Positions 36,429 through 45,110 of a stretch of DNA of 64,000 nt are shown here, one piece after another. Source of the DNA: Saprospiraceae bacterium (GTDB lineage: Bacteria; Bacteroidota; Bacteroidia; Chitinophagales; Saprospiraceae); assembly GCA_016718505.1 (NCBI GenBank), contig JADKDE010000001.1, positions 889,501 to 953,500 on the forward strand, in the 5' to 3' direction. Numbering within the stretch: position 1 is the first letter of the stretch; each line of letters opens with the position of its first letter. Both the position numbers and the translations under genes were made by a program. The notes beneath the pieces were generated by a model. The model was not told the DNA's origin. It did no database searches and saw only the letters and a list, made by a program, of their open reading frames with translations.

Positions 36429-37568
36429 TTATACTTTATTGTCTTTGCTGCACAATTCTAAAAATGCAAGGCAAAAACTGCGCCAAGAAAAATTTTGCTT
36501 AGCCACAGCGAGATTTTTGGAAAAGCGCACTCCAATCTCGGGGTCTTGGAAAAATCGCTTGATCGCATCGGCTAGAGCCAGGGCGGAAGGCTGCACTACA
36601 TAACCAACCTGATTGTTTGGAATCAGCTCGGCGAGTCCACCAACATCGGTAACAATCATCGGTTTCTCGAAGTGGTAGGCGATTTGCGTTACGCCACTTT
36701 GGGTAGCTGTTTTGTAAGGTTGCACCACCAAGTCGGCAGCAGAAAAGTAGATGTGCACAAGGTCATCGGGGATAAAATCATTGCTCCAATGGACAAGGTC
36801 CTCGACCTCTAGTTTATGGGCTAAATCTTTGTAAAAAGCTTCGTTGGAGTAAAATTCACCCGCCACAAGACATTGATAATCAATACCTTGTGATTTTAAG
36901 ATATGTAGTGATTCTAATAGTAGATCCAAGCCCTTGTACTCGCGGATAAACCCAAAAAACAAGAGGATAGGCCGCTGATTCAGGGCCAATTTTGATTTTG
37001 CAATATGTTGTGGAATGGCTTGGCCATAATGATCATAGAGTGGGTGAGCCTTTAAGATAGCTGGTTTTGACGGTTCAAAAAGGCGGAGATCTTGGAGGAC
37101 GCTTTTGGACATCGCGACGAAGTAGTTCACTTTTGACAAAAAGTACTTTGTAAAGATATGATCGCCTAGTCTCTTCTCGTGCGGGATAACGTTGTCGAGA
37201 ATACACAGGGTTTTGGTGCTTGTGTTTTTTGTAGCAAAGTGTAGTATGGTTCCAAAGCATGGCCCCATGAATGGAATCCAAAATTTTACAATAATCAGGT
37301 CAAAGTTCTCTTTGCGGATTTTTTTTCCGACCGACCACCAATTGAGCGGTGAATAGGAATGTATGCAGACATCAATGGACAAGTCGGAGGGCTTGGGTTG
37401 GCTGGTATATTGCGTTTTCCCAGGAAAAAGGAAGCCTGGATACTGCACTTTGAAAGTATAAATTTGTACATCGTGTCCAAGTGAAATCAACTCGTGGGCC
37501 ATCCTTTCATTGAACGCCGCTAAGCCACCTCTCAAAGGATGAGCTGTACCGATTATTGCAATTTTCAT
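36429..37568 (-). CDS. Glycosyltransferase (GT-B fold, group 1 type)
   Basis: 379 residues. The N-terminal half begins IGTAHPLRGGLAAFNERMA, the usual donor-acceptor loop of GT4-like enzymes. The C-terminal half has LLFFGFIREYKGLDLLLES and the nucleotide-sugar site region ATQSGVTQIAYHFEKPMI with VTDVGGLAELI. It transfers a sugar from a nucleotide donor, probably in envelope glycan or exopolysaccharide synthesis; the substrate cannot be read. It follows the Bat operon by 40 bases on the same strand and may be read through from it, though the functions do not obviously connect. Confidence 0.92.
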   Translation of the reverse strand: MKIAIIGTAHPLRGGLAAFNERMAHELISLGHDVQIYTFKVQYPGFLFPGKTQYTSQPKPSDLSIDVCIHSYSPLNWWSVGKKIRKENFDLIIVKFWIPFMGPCFGTILHFATKNTSTKTLCILDNVIPHEKRLGDHIFTKYFLSKVNYFVAMSKSVLQDLRLFEPSKPAILKAHPLYDHYGQAIPQHIAKSKLALNQRPILLFFGFIREYKGLDLLLESLHILKSQGIDYQCLVAGEFYSNEAFYKDLAHKLEVEDLVHWSNDFIPDDLVHIYFSAADLVVQPYKTATQSGVTQIAYHFEKPMIVTDVGGLAELIPNNQVGYVVQPSALALADAIKRFFQDPEIGVRFSKNLAVAKQNFSWRSFCLAFLELCSKDNKV

Positions 37569-37608
37569 CTCCTATAATAAACCATTATTGCCTAAAGATA
37601 ATCAAAAC

Positions 37609-39411
37609 CTACCAATCTTTTTCGGGTCTAGATTTGGACTGTGGATTTCCTCTTCTCAGCTTGGCCTGCGTTTTTTTCTCTTCTTGTTCAGCGATTTTTA
37701 GCAATTGTTTTATATGATCAGACGTCTTCGGAGTATTGGACGATTGTTGTTGCTCTTGATCTTGTTTTTCCTTCTGCTGTTGGTCTTTTTGTTCCTGATT
37801 TTTTGGGGATTCTTTTTGTTTATTGTCTTTTTGTTCTTGCTCTTTCTTATCCTTGGAAGGATCTTTCGATGGGTCTTGTTTTTGGTCTTGGTTGTTGTTT
37901 TGGGACTTTTGATTTTTATCCTGTTGGTCCTTCTGTTGTTGTTGATCTTGCTGCTTTTGTTGTTGTTGTTGTTGTTGTTGTTGCATTTTTCGATTGGTTA
38001 TCGCTAAGTTCAATTTGGCGTCGAAATCCTTCGGGTTTATTTTTAATGCTTGTTTGTAGGCATCGGCGGCTTGGGGATATGCTTGTTTTTGGTAGTGGGC
38101 ATTGCCTTTGTTGTACCACCATTGAGATTGCTGCTTTTGTGTGAGATTATTTGGGTTTAGGCCTTCCCAGAGCTTCAGTGCCTCATCGTATTTCTGCAAT
38201 TGATATTGTGCATTGCCTTGGTTATACTTGGCTTTATCAGCTTGGTTGGGGTCAGCATTGGTTGAGGCCGATTCGTATTTTTTCAAAGCTTCTTCGTAAG
38301 ATTTTTTTCCATATGCTTTGTCTCCTCCACGGAGCAATTGATGGGGGCTCTGTGCCATTATTTGAAAAGAAAAAATCATCAAAATCAGGGTAAGAGGCAT
38401 CGTTTTAGTAATCCAAAATGGTTTTTCTCTTTTGTATTTATCATAAAATATCAAAATCAAAGCAAGCAGGATGAACCACCAAAAATATGATTGTTTGACT
38501 TCGAATTGATTGGTCTCACCAAGGATTTTTTCTTGAGATGCGATATCATCGTGGATGGTCAATGAAGATGAATTGTAGTCCGAGGCACGAAGGTATTTTC
38601 CATTCGTTTCGGCTGCAACGGCCTTTAGGGTTGCTGATTCTAATTTGGTCACAACGGGATTGCCGCTTTCGTCTGTTTTGGTTTCAACCCCAGTTTCGGT
38701 TTCGATGACAATAGGTCCTCCCGCATCCGTACCATATCCTATAGAATGGATGACGATATTCTCTGAAGCAGCATCTTTGGCAGCTTGGATGGCTTTGTTG
38801 TCATGTTCTTCTCCATCTGAAAAAATGACCATTGATTTGCCCACATTATTATAGGAAGACAGAAGAGAAATACCCATGTCGATGGCTTCACCTAGATTGG
38901 AGCCTTGGGTGATGATCTGCTCTGGAGTGGCTGATTCTACCAGCATGACCGCTGCGTCTATATCGTCTGTGATGGGCATTTGGACGAAGGAAGTCCCTGC
39001 AAAAAATATAAGGCCCAATTTGTTCCCAGCTTCTTTTTTAATGAAATTAATGGCATCCTGCTTGGCGATATCCAAGCGGCTCGGGGGCATATCACCACAA
39101 AGCATGCTATTGGAAATGTCGAGAACTATCAGGACAATGGATGAATTTTTATACCCTTGAGTCTTCTTAGATCCCCACTGAGGATTTGCTAGAGCCAAGC
39201 CAAAAAGACCACCTATGATTAGCCACCTAAACCAAGATCCTTTTAGATTTTTTATCGTTAAAAATGGAAAGGCTGAGAATGTCCTTATTTCTCCAAGTTT
39301 CTCAGTTATTTCATGAGCTTGTGTCATTCTTTTGGTATAAAAATAGTACCAGACCAAGATCCATAAGGCCACGAAAATAAAAGCGGAAGGGGATTCAAAT
39401 CTAATCATCAA
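37609..39411 (-). CDS. BatB-BatC fusion: VWA membrane protein with TPR and Gln/Lys-rich tail
   Basis: 600 residues. Two N-terminal membrane helices (about 10-25 and 62-78) precede a VWA domain (about 90-290) with an intact MIDAS (Asp98, Ser100, Ser102 in VLDISNSM). A third helix (about 308-323) and a further one (about 337-352) follow, then TPR units (370-475, YGKKSYEEALKKYESAS and YPQAADAYKQALKINPKD). The tail from 477 is low-complexity Gln/Lys/Asp, starting with nine glutamines. In many Bacteroidota BatB and BatC are separate genes; here they are one protein. Bat proteins are linked to aerotolerance and envelope stress. The start overlaps the BatA stop by 4 bases. Confidence 0.9.
   Translation of the reverse strand: MMIRFESPSAFIFVALWILVWYYFYTKRMTQAHEITEKLGEIRTFSAFPFLTIKNLKGSWFRWLIIGGLFGLALANPQWGSKKTQGYKNSSIVLIVLDISNSMLCGDMPPSRLDIAKQDAINFIKKEAGNKLGLIFFAGTSFVQMPITDDIDAAVMLVESATPEQIITQGSNLGEAIDMGISLLSSYNNVGKSMVIFSDGEEHDNKAIQAAKDAASENIVIHSIGYGTDAGGPIVIETETGVETKTDESGNPVVTKLESATLKAVAAETNGKYLRASDYNSSSLTIHDDIASQEKILGETNQFEVKQSYFWWFILLALILIFYDKYKREKPFWITKTMPLTLILMIFSFQIMAQSPHQLLRGGDKAYGKKSYEEALKKYESASTNADPNQADKAKYNQGNAQYQLQKYDEALKLWEGLNPNNLTQKQQSQWWYNKGNAHYQKQAYPQAADAYKQALKINPKDFDAKLNLAITNRKMQQQQQQQQQKQQDQQQQKDQQDKNQKSQNNNQDQKQDPSKDPSKDKKEQEQKDNKQKESPKNQEQKDQQQKEKQDQEQQQSSNTPKTSDHIKQLLKIAEQEEKKTQAKLRRGNPQSKSRPEKDW
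37957..37983 (+). repeat. Trinucleotide microsatellite (TTG)9 inside the BatB-BatC gene
   Basis: Nine uninterrupted TTG units, reading as nine CAA glutamine codons on the coding strand at residues 477-485. Being a multiple of three, length change would keep the frame. It begins the long Gln/Lys-rich tail. Confidence 0.9.
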
Positions 39412-40424
39412 ATTACTGATTTAAGATAAGCTCTTTTTAATATTAACACCAACAGAAAACAAAATATCGCGCCTAGAAGGAAAAAGTGAAATTTTTCCGA
39501 AAAATTACGGTAGGACTTTTGGTCAAAAGTCGTTTTCTCCAGCTTGTCGATGGTATGGTATATTTCTTCCAATAATGATTGGTCAGATGCTCTAAAATAT
39601 CTGCCATTGGTCTGATCTGCGATTTCTCTCAACAGTGCTTCATCGATGATGACGGGTGCCATCGCATACTGATATTGGTCACCATCTCTAGCTATAGGAG
39701 TCTCTGCGTAGCCATTGGAGCCGATGCCGATACAATAAACCTTGATGCCAAATTCCTTTGCCATTTGAAGGGCGAGGTCAGGGGGAATATAACCAGCATT
39801 GTTCACCCCATCGGTCATCAGGATGATTACCTTACTTTTTGCTTTGCTGTTTTTTAGCTTGTTCACAGCTGTGGCGAGACCCATTCCTATCGCTGTTCCG
39901 TCTTCCAAAAACCCAGGACTTAATTGTTTTATCATAGACAAAACGACCTGCAAGTCATTGGTAAGGGGACATTGTGCGAAGGCCTCTCCAGAGAACACCA
40001 CCAAGCCGATGCGATCACCAACACGCCCTTTGACGAAATCATAGGCAGCTGATTTGGCTGCTTCGAGTCTGTTGGGGTTGAAATCTTTGGCGAGCATACT
40101 GCTAGACAAATCCAAGGAGAGCACTATGTCGATTCCTTCTGTTTTGAGATTGGCTGAGTCGAGAATTTTTTGAGGCCGCAGAAGGGCAAGAACCAGAAGG
40201 CAATATCCAAGCAGCTCTAACAACGGCAAGGAACGAAGTAAAACGGTTTTCAAGGATTTGACAGATGCCGTATGGGGAACTTGACTCAGACTCAAAAAAG
40301 GTGCGTTCCCCGACAAAATATTTTTCTTCTTCAGGAAATAAAATACAAGAGGCAATAGGAAGAGTATAGCCATCCAAGGATGAGCCCAATTGTACCCGAC
40401 CAGCTCAAAATTCATCTCAGGCAT
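39408..40424 (-). CDS. BatA-like VWA membrane protein
   Basis: 338 residues. N-terminal helices (HPWMAILFLLPLVFYFL and LLELLGYCLLVLALL) flank the start of a VWA domain with MIDAS motif LSLDLSSSML and the later IILMTDGVNNAGY. A C-terminal helix (FHFFLLGAIFCFLLVLILK) anchors the end. This is the usual BatA layout, with the VWA domain exposed to the periplasm. It lies between the DUF4381-like gene (8-base overlap) and the BatB-BatC fusion (4-base overlap), so the operon is tightly coupled. Confidence 0.93.
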   Translation of the reverse strand: MPEMNFELVGYNWAHPWMAILFLLPLVFYFLKKKNILSGNAPFLSLSQVPHTASVKSLKTVLLRSLPLLELLGYCLLVLALLRPQKILDSANLKTEGIDIVLSLDLSSSMLAKDFNPNRLEAAKSAAYDFVKGRVGDRIGLVVFSGEAFAQCPLTNDLQVVLSMIKQLSPGFLEDGTAIGMGLATAVNKLKNSKAKSKVIILMTDGVNNAGYIPPDLALQMAKEFGIKVYCIGIGSNGYAETPIARDGDQYQYAMAPVIIDEALLREIADQTNGRYFRASDQSLLEEIYHTIDKLEKTTFDQKSYRNFSEKFHFFLLGAIFCFLLVLILKRAYLKSVI

Positions 40425-41382
40425 GGCTCGGTTTATTTACTTTGAATGATTTAGCCCAAGATTTCAACCAAGCTGTGTCCTGCTTGAAATCACTAGGTTC
40501 TGGTATCCCTTTGGCGTATTTTATCAAATCGGAATGTAATAAAACTTGTTGCATACTCGACAAGTCTGATTGGGACAAATGATGCGTGGCACTTAGGGAT
40601 TCGATGATTTCTTCGGAGGTTAATTCCCCAGCTGGAATATCGGTTTTTTTGTAAATAAACCTCCTGGTGTGTTCATTTAAAGGAGTATAGACTTCCTTCC
40701 ATTTTGAAGGATTATTGCCATAAAAATTTTCAATTTCTTCGATTTTTGCCAAAAACCAATCGTTGGGGTCCTCCTCGAACCATTGGTCAACGATTATCTT
40801 CTTTTGCCTTTTTTTCCACCATTTAAAAATAAAATACAATGCCAGGCATAGTCCTAAAAATATCAAAATATAGGGTAAAAAATCCCAAAAATTGCGTTTT
40901 TCTTCCCAAATGGGCTTAATGGGTTGAATTTTAGTCGTATCACTTATGGTTGGTTCGAATATTTCTATCATCAGAGAATCCAACGTGCTGACCAACTCTT
41001 TTCCATTGTATTGATAGATGTGATTTTGGCCAGGCAGATAGAATTTTCCTGTTTTGTAAAATGCAATGTGAAATTTCTTCTTAAAAATCTTCGAGTGATC
41101 CGTCGAATAAACTGTCCCTTCCTCCTGACCTAAGATTTCAAAATCTCGATTTTTTAAAAATGAAAAAGTGTCCAACCCTTGCGTAGATACCTCTGGGTCT
41201 GAAGAAACAACGAGCTCGGGGTTGATGACGTCTCCTAGTAAGCCCTTTAACGTATCGCTTTTCCATTCCATGGTCATCTGAGCTTGCGCTAGAATAGACG
41301 ACAAGACCATCCCTAGTACCAAAATCCAGGGTTTAAATCCTCTCCCTGGGATCGTTTTTTTTATATTTCTATTATTCAACAT
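40417..41382 (-). CDS. DUF4381-like exported or anchored protein of the Bat operon
   Basis: About 321 residues from the ATG at 41382, which lies 3 bases past the DUF58 stop; a further in-frame ATG at 41493 would overlap DUF58 by over 100 bases and is unlikely. A signal/anchor segment (WILVLGMVLSSILAQAQ) leads into a beta-rich periplasmic domain of 130 residues. Then comes a helix (FLPYILIFLGLCLALYFIFK) and a basic cytoplasmic tail with a helical domain (YTPLNEHTRRFIYKKTDIPA, LTSEEIIESLSATHHLS). Position and layout match the DUF4381/BatD-like member of MoxR-DUF58-VWA operons. Exact function is unknown. Confidence 0.75.
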   Translation of the reverse strand: MLNNRNIKKTIPGRGFKPWILVLGMVLSSILAQAQMTMEWKSDTLKGLLGDVINPELVVSSDPEVSTQGLDTFSFLKNRDFEILGQEEGTVYSTDHSKIFKKKFHIAFYKTGKFYLPGQNHIYQYNGKELVSTLDSLMIEIFEPTISDTTKIQPIKPIWEEKRNFWDFLPYILIFLGLCLALYFIFKWWKKRQKKIIVDQWFEEDPNDWFLAKIEEIENFYGNNPSKWKEVYTPLNEHTRRFIYKKTDIPAGELTSEEIIESLSATHHLSQSDLSSMQQVLLHSDLIKYAKGIPEPSDFKQDTAWLKSWAKSFKVNKPSHA

Positions 41383-41384
41383 GG

Positions 41385-42263
41385 TTAGTGATTGGCTCTT
41401 TTTTTGAAAAATAACCAAATTTTCTTGAAATAATCCTCTTCCAAATTTAATTCTATCCAAGATGCACCATATTGTTTGAATCCCTTTTTCCATGAATCTA
41501 CCATTTTATGGTTGGCCTTCTGAAACGCTTTATACTGCGTCTCGTCATCGGTATCTAGCCAATATTCATATCCAGTTTCAGCGTCTTTTATAGGTATAAA
41601 TCCTAAATTCGCAAGGTTTAATTCGCTTTCATCATATATATGAATCCCAATCAAATCGTGTTTAAGACAGGTGAACTTAAGCGATTTCGCATCGTATGCC
41701 GCATTGAAGTCAGATAATAGAAAACAAACAGATTTATGCTTGATGACCCTTTGGACAAAGCTCATGCCACTCGCTATATTGGTCCTGGCCATGGATGGTT
41801 TAAATGTAAGTATTTCCTTGATCATCCTAAGGATATGCGCCCTGCCTTGGTTCGGCGGAATGAACAATTCGTCTTTATCTGTGAAAAGTAACAAAGCGAC
41901 TCGGTCTTGATTCTTGATTGCTGAAAAAGCTATCATGGCGGCGATCTCTGCCATTTTCTCTCGTTTAGAGCCCTCCTCATGTTCTAACAAATTGGACGCA
42001 CTCAAATCCAGCATCAGGATTACTTGCAGCTGCCGCTCCTCTTCGAATACCTTTACATAAGTTTGACTTTGTCTCGCCGTTACGTTCCAGTCTATATGCC
42101 GCACATCATCGCCAAATTGATAAGCCCGCACTTCACTGAAAGTCATCCCCCTTCCCTTGAATGCGCTGTGGTAGTTGCCAGCCAATTGATTGTCACTAGC
42201 CCTCCGAGATTTAATCTCGATGGTCCGAATCTTTTTTATCAAATCTTTCCACTCTAAAGCCAT
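41385..42263 (-). CDS. DUF58 domain protein (MoxR-associated)
   Basis: 292 residues. The DUF58 signature is complete: RGMTFSEVRAYQFGDDVRHI followed by DWNVTARQSQTYVKVFEEE, then a VWA-like core with MLDLSASNL. These proteins work with MoxR AAA ATPases and VWA partners in envelope or metal-related assembly, though the mechanism is poorly known. It sits between the unrecognised 42271 gene (7 bases) and the DUF4381-like gene. A second DUF58 paralogue is at 59000-59926. Confidence 0.93.
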   Translation of the reverse strand: MALEWKDLIKKIRTIEIKSRRASDNQLAGNYHSAFKGRGMTFSEVRAYQFGDDVRHIDWNVTARQSQTYVKVFEEERQLQVILMLDLSASNLLEHEEGSKREKMAEIAAMIAFSAIKNQDRVALLLFTDKDELFIPPNQGRAHILRMIKEILTFKPSMARTNIASGMSFVQRVIKHKSVCFLLSDFNAAYDAKSLKFTCLKHDLIGIHIYDESELNLANLGFIPIKDAETGYEYWLDTDDETQYKAFQKANHKMVDSWKKGFKQYGASWIELNLEEDYFKKIWLFFKKRANH

Positions 42264-42270
42264 GAGACGT

Positions 42271-43596
42271 TCAATCTATTTTATTTAATATAGAATTGGA
42301 TTTCAGGTAATTTTTCAACTTTTCAAAAGGTACCGATATGGATTGATATCCCCATACAGGAGACCATTTGGTGGTCATCATTAGACTTTCTTTTTGTAAA
42401 CTCAAATTGCTAAAATCTTGAGTGTCTAACCATTCTCTATGTTTGGGTATTTTTGGGTTAATGGCATTTTTGTATTCAAAGATGGCATCTTCGAGAGGTC
42501 TGTGATAGTCGCTACCCGATTTGAAGATTTCGTATAAATTGATGGGTTCAGCTCTGTCGATTTTCGTAGTGAAAGAAATAATATCAGAGGAATCTTGGTG
42601 GATACCTTTTTTCAATATAATGCCCGAAATGAGGTCTTCGCCCAGATAACTCGGTACGAAAACCAAGCTGTTTTGAAATTTATTCCTGAATCGATAATTG
42701 TTTATTGTATCGTTTTTAGCTATTCTGGATTGGGCCAAAACCCAGCCATCAATGGAGGTATTGACAGCTTTAAAATTTGGATTTATGGCAATCAAGGTCG
42801 GCAAGCTGCCATATATACTCCCATTGTAATCTGAAAATTCCTTGACTTCCACGGGATATTCGTTCAGCATTTTAAAGACACAATGCGTCGTTTTACTTGG
42901 CTCTGTATATTTAAATATTTTTCCTTGGTTATTGTATCCATGAGATTGGAGAGTAAAAATTACCTTTCCATTATCTAGGCTCTTAAGCTCGATTTCCCCT
43001 TGCTTGGTTATTTGTCCTACTACGGGATAGGATTTGTTTGTCTCCTCTTTCCAAACGGTCCCCACGATATCGTATCGGCTGAATTTGTGGAGATAACATT
43101 CGATTTTTTTGGTACCGAAATATCCCCTATAGCGCCTCATCCATACCATTTTCATCGTATCTGTGGGCATATGCTCGAAGTCCTTGACTTCGTCAAATTG
43201 AGCATCTAGTTGGGTCGTTTGATTGACGTTTTGCCAAGTGCCAGCCCATTTCTGATTTTTGTTGTCCAGTTGGTACTTGCCGCAGATTTGCTGATTTTCA
43301 TCCACTTCAAACAACTCTAGATGAGATTTTTCAAAACTACCTTCGAGAGCCCATTTTTTATACGTGGAAGCTATTCGACCATTTCCTTTGACCTCCTTGC
43401 CATCGAATCCGATAGAAATCCACCACTCCTGATTGGACACAAATCCTCTGAGATGCTTCATCCATAACATTTTCGCACTAGGAGAAAACATCTGCCTTAC
43501 CTCTTTTTCATACTCGACAGTCTGCCCTTGGACTCGCACCCAAAGCAAAATGATACCCAACATAATGCCTATGTTCCTCCAATATTTTTTTGACAT
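42271..43596 (-). CDS. Unrecognised exported protein inserted in the Bat operon, with internal duplication
   Basis: 441 residues with a signal peptide (IGIMLGIILLWVRVQGQ). I do not recognise the family. Two related units are visible near 40-115 and 148-215: AKMLWMKHLRGFVSNQEWW followed by a glycine-rich strand pair, and MKMVWMRRYRGYFGTKKIEC followed by a similar pair. These W-M-(K/R)-x-x-R-G motifs suggest duplicated beta domains. The C-terminal half has no clear motif (AEPINLYEIFKSGSDYHRPL, KIPKHREWLDTQDFSN). It lies 3 bases from moxR and 7 from DUF58, so it is part of the operon and probably an extra periplasmic component. Confidence 0.82.
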   Translation of the reverse strand: MSKKYWRNIGIMLGIILLWVRVQGQTVEYEKEVRQMFSPSAKMLWMKHLRGFVSNQEWWISIGFDGKEVKGNGRIASTYKKWALEGSFEKSHLELFEVDENQQICGKYQLDNKNQKWAGTWQNVNQTTQLDAQFDEVKDFEHMPTDTMKMVWMRRYRGYFGTKKIECYLHKFSRYDIVGTVWKEETNKSYPVVGQITKQGEIELKSLDNGKVIFTLQSHGYNNQGKIFKYTEPSKTTHCVFKMLNEYPVEVKEFSDYNGSIYGSLPTLIAINPNFKAVNTSIDGWVLAQSRIAKNDTINNYRFRNKFQNSLVFVPSYLGEDLISGIILKKGIHQDSSDIISFTTKIDRAEPINLYEIFKSGSDYHRPLEDAIFEYKNAINPKIPKHREWLDTQDFSNLSLQKESLMMTTKWSPVWGYQSISVPFEKLKNYLKSNSILNKID

Positions 43597-43599
43597 GGA

Positions 43600-44607
43600 T
43601 TATGGAATTTCTACAGCTTCAATGATCCGCTTGATGATATTGTCTGGATTGATGTTTTCAGCTTCGGCCTCAAAGCTCAAGCCTATTCTATGCCTCAAAA
43701 CGTCATACACGAGACTGCGAATGTCTTCAGGAATCACATACGCCCGACCTTCGATGAATGCTTTAGCCTTAGATGCCATGGCCAGACCGATTGTAGCCCT
43801 CGGCGGCACTTCAAATTGCAAATACGATTTTATAGCCCCAAGTTTATATTTTTCTGGTTGTCGGGTCACGAACACAATGTCCAGTATATACTTCTCGATC
43901 CGCTCGTCCATATATATTCTTTCGATCATTTTTTTTGACCCAAGGACGTGTTGGATATCGGCTACTTGGCTGGGTTTGTGTGACAGCATTTGATCGGGGC
44001 TATGGTGCATCTTCATGATCTTTTGTTCTTCAGCCATACTGGGATAATCCAGATTGACTTTCATCAAGAATCGATCTCGCTGCGCCTCTGGGAGACTGTA
44101 AGTACCCTCTTGGTCTATAGGATTTTGAGTTGCCATGACCAGGAATGGCCTTGGCAATTGATGCGTTTCCTCGCCGATGGTTACCTGCCTTTCTTGCATC
44201 GCTTCTAGGAGTGCTGACTGTACTTTTGCAGGGGCTCTGTTGATTTCATCAGCCAACACAAAATTGGCAAAAATAGGCCCCTTTTTGGTCGTAAATTCAT
44301 TCTTGCCAGGATTGTAAACCATCGTACCGACCAAATCCGCAGGGAGCAAATCAGGCGTGAATTGAATCCTAGAAAACTTCCCATTGACGGCACCCGCAAG
44401 GGTTTTTATCGCCAATGTCTTCGCTAGTCCTGGCAGCCCTTCGAGCAGAATATGGCTCTCTGTAATCAAGCCAATCAGCAATTTTTCGATCATATCGTGC
44501 TGCCCGATGATGTACTTTTCCGTCTCCACGATGATGTCCCTAAGGTACTGCCCCTGAACTGATATTTCCTGAGACAACATCTCCAAATCCAATGGTTTTT
44601 GTATCAT
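43600..44607 (-). CDS. MoxR-family AAA+ ATPase
   Basis: 335 residues. Walker A-type loop GLPGLAKTLAIKT, Walker B LADEINRAP, sensor region ATQNPIDQEGTYSLPEAQRD and the C-terminal lid FEVPPRATIGLAMASKAKAF are all present, typical of the MRP subgroup of MoxR. It likely acts as a chaperone with the DUF58 and VWA proteins encoded downstream. It is the first gene of the six-gene operon (44607-37609). A dispersed repeat lies immediately upstream, so the promoter must be in or between the repeat and the start. Confidence 0.95.
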   Translation of the reverse strand: MIQKPLDLEMLSQEISVQGQYLRDIIVETEKYIIGQHDMIEKLLIGLITESHILLEGLPGLAKTLAIKTLAGAVNGKFSRIQFTPDLLPADLVGTMVYNPGKNEFTTKKGPIFANFVLADEINRAPAKVQSALLEAMQERQVTIGEETHQLPRPFLVMATQNPIDQEGTYSLPEAQRDRFLMKVNLDYPSMAEEQKIMKMHHSPDQMLSHKPSQVADIQHVLGSKKMIERIYMDERIEKYILDIVFVTRQPEKYKLGAIKSYLQFEVPPRATIGLAMASKAKAFIEGRAYVIPEDIRSLVYDVLRHRIGLSFEAEAENINPDNIIKRIIEAVEIP

Positions 44608-44641
44608 TTCTATTTGATTTCTTTATTAGATGATTTATTTT

Positions 44642-44740
44642 TTGGCGTGCCCGATATAATCAGATTATATCGGTCGGTGCCCTCCGTACTCACCTTCGTT
44701 CGGTGCTGCGCACCCAGTACTTCGGTCACCTCACGCGCAT
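44642..44740 (+). repeat. Dispersed GC-rich intergenic repeat, copy F
   Basis: Starts TTGGCGTGCCCGATATAATC with the hairpin CCGATATAATC/GATTATATCGG, continues GTCGGTGCCC and ends CACCTCACGCGCA. It is upstream of moxR. The rest of 44741-44865 is AT-rich with no gene. Confidence 0.7.
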
Positions 44741-44865
44741 TGTTCATAACCACAAAAATAAGGCCTAACCCCTAGTTTTTATTTTATTTTTTCGATGGTT
44801 TAACGGTTTATTAACGTATAATCGATGGGTGCCAAACGAATATAGCCTAAGCGGCAAGACTCCCA

Positions 44866-45056
44866 ATGGTCGAAGTCTGTGACTTCGATCAAATCATCAT
44901 CCGCAATCAATTGTAAATGCCAGGAAGTGTAAAGAAATTTATTTACGCACATAATAGGATGATAATTGAAGCAAAGACACGTTTTAGAAATGTGTCAGAG
45001 CGCGTGGAATTTCAAATTCCTTTTGTACTGCATCGCAGTTACAAAATGCGACGATC
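44866..45056 (+). repeat. Direct repeat R1 with four hairpins (left border of accessory block)
   Basis: About 190 bases matching 48710-48901 in the same orientation. Four stem-loops recur in order: GAAGTcTGTGACTTC, GACAC...TGTGTC, GGAATTTCAAATTCC and CGCAGTTACAAAATGCG. The stems vary in sequence but stay paired between copies, so the structure seems conserved. Bases 45057-45110 hold nothing recognisable. Confidence 0.75.
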
Positions 45057-45110
45057 TGGTGAAATAATTGAAAAAATAGCAGCACCAGAAATTATCGTAC
45101 TTAAAAAGCT

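Noticed and set aside
37705..38007. A Leu-rich plus-strand frame that looks like a membrane protein
   Set aside because: It is the antisense of the Gln/Lys-rich tail of the BatB-BatC protein; CAA codons read as leucine-rich text on the other strand.
41383..41493. Longer start for the DUF4381-like protein at 41493
   Set aside because: It would overlap the DUF58 gene by over 100 bases; the ATG at 41382 gives a proper signal segment.
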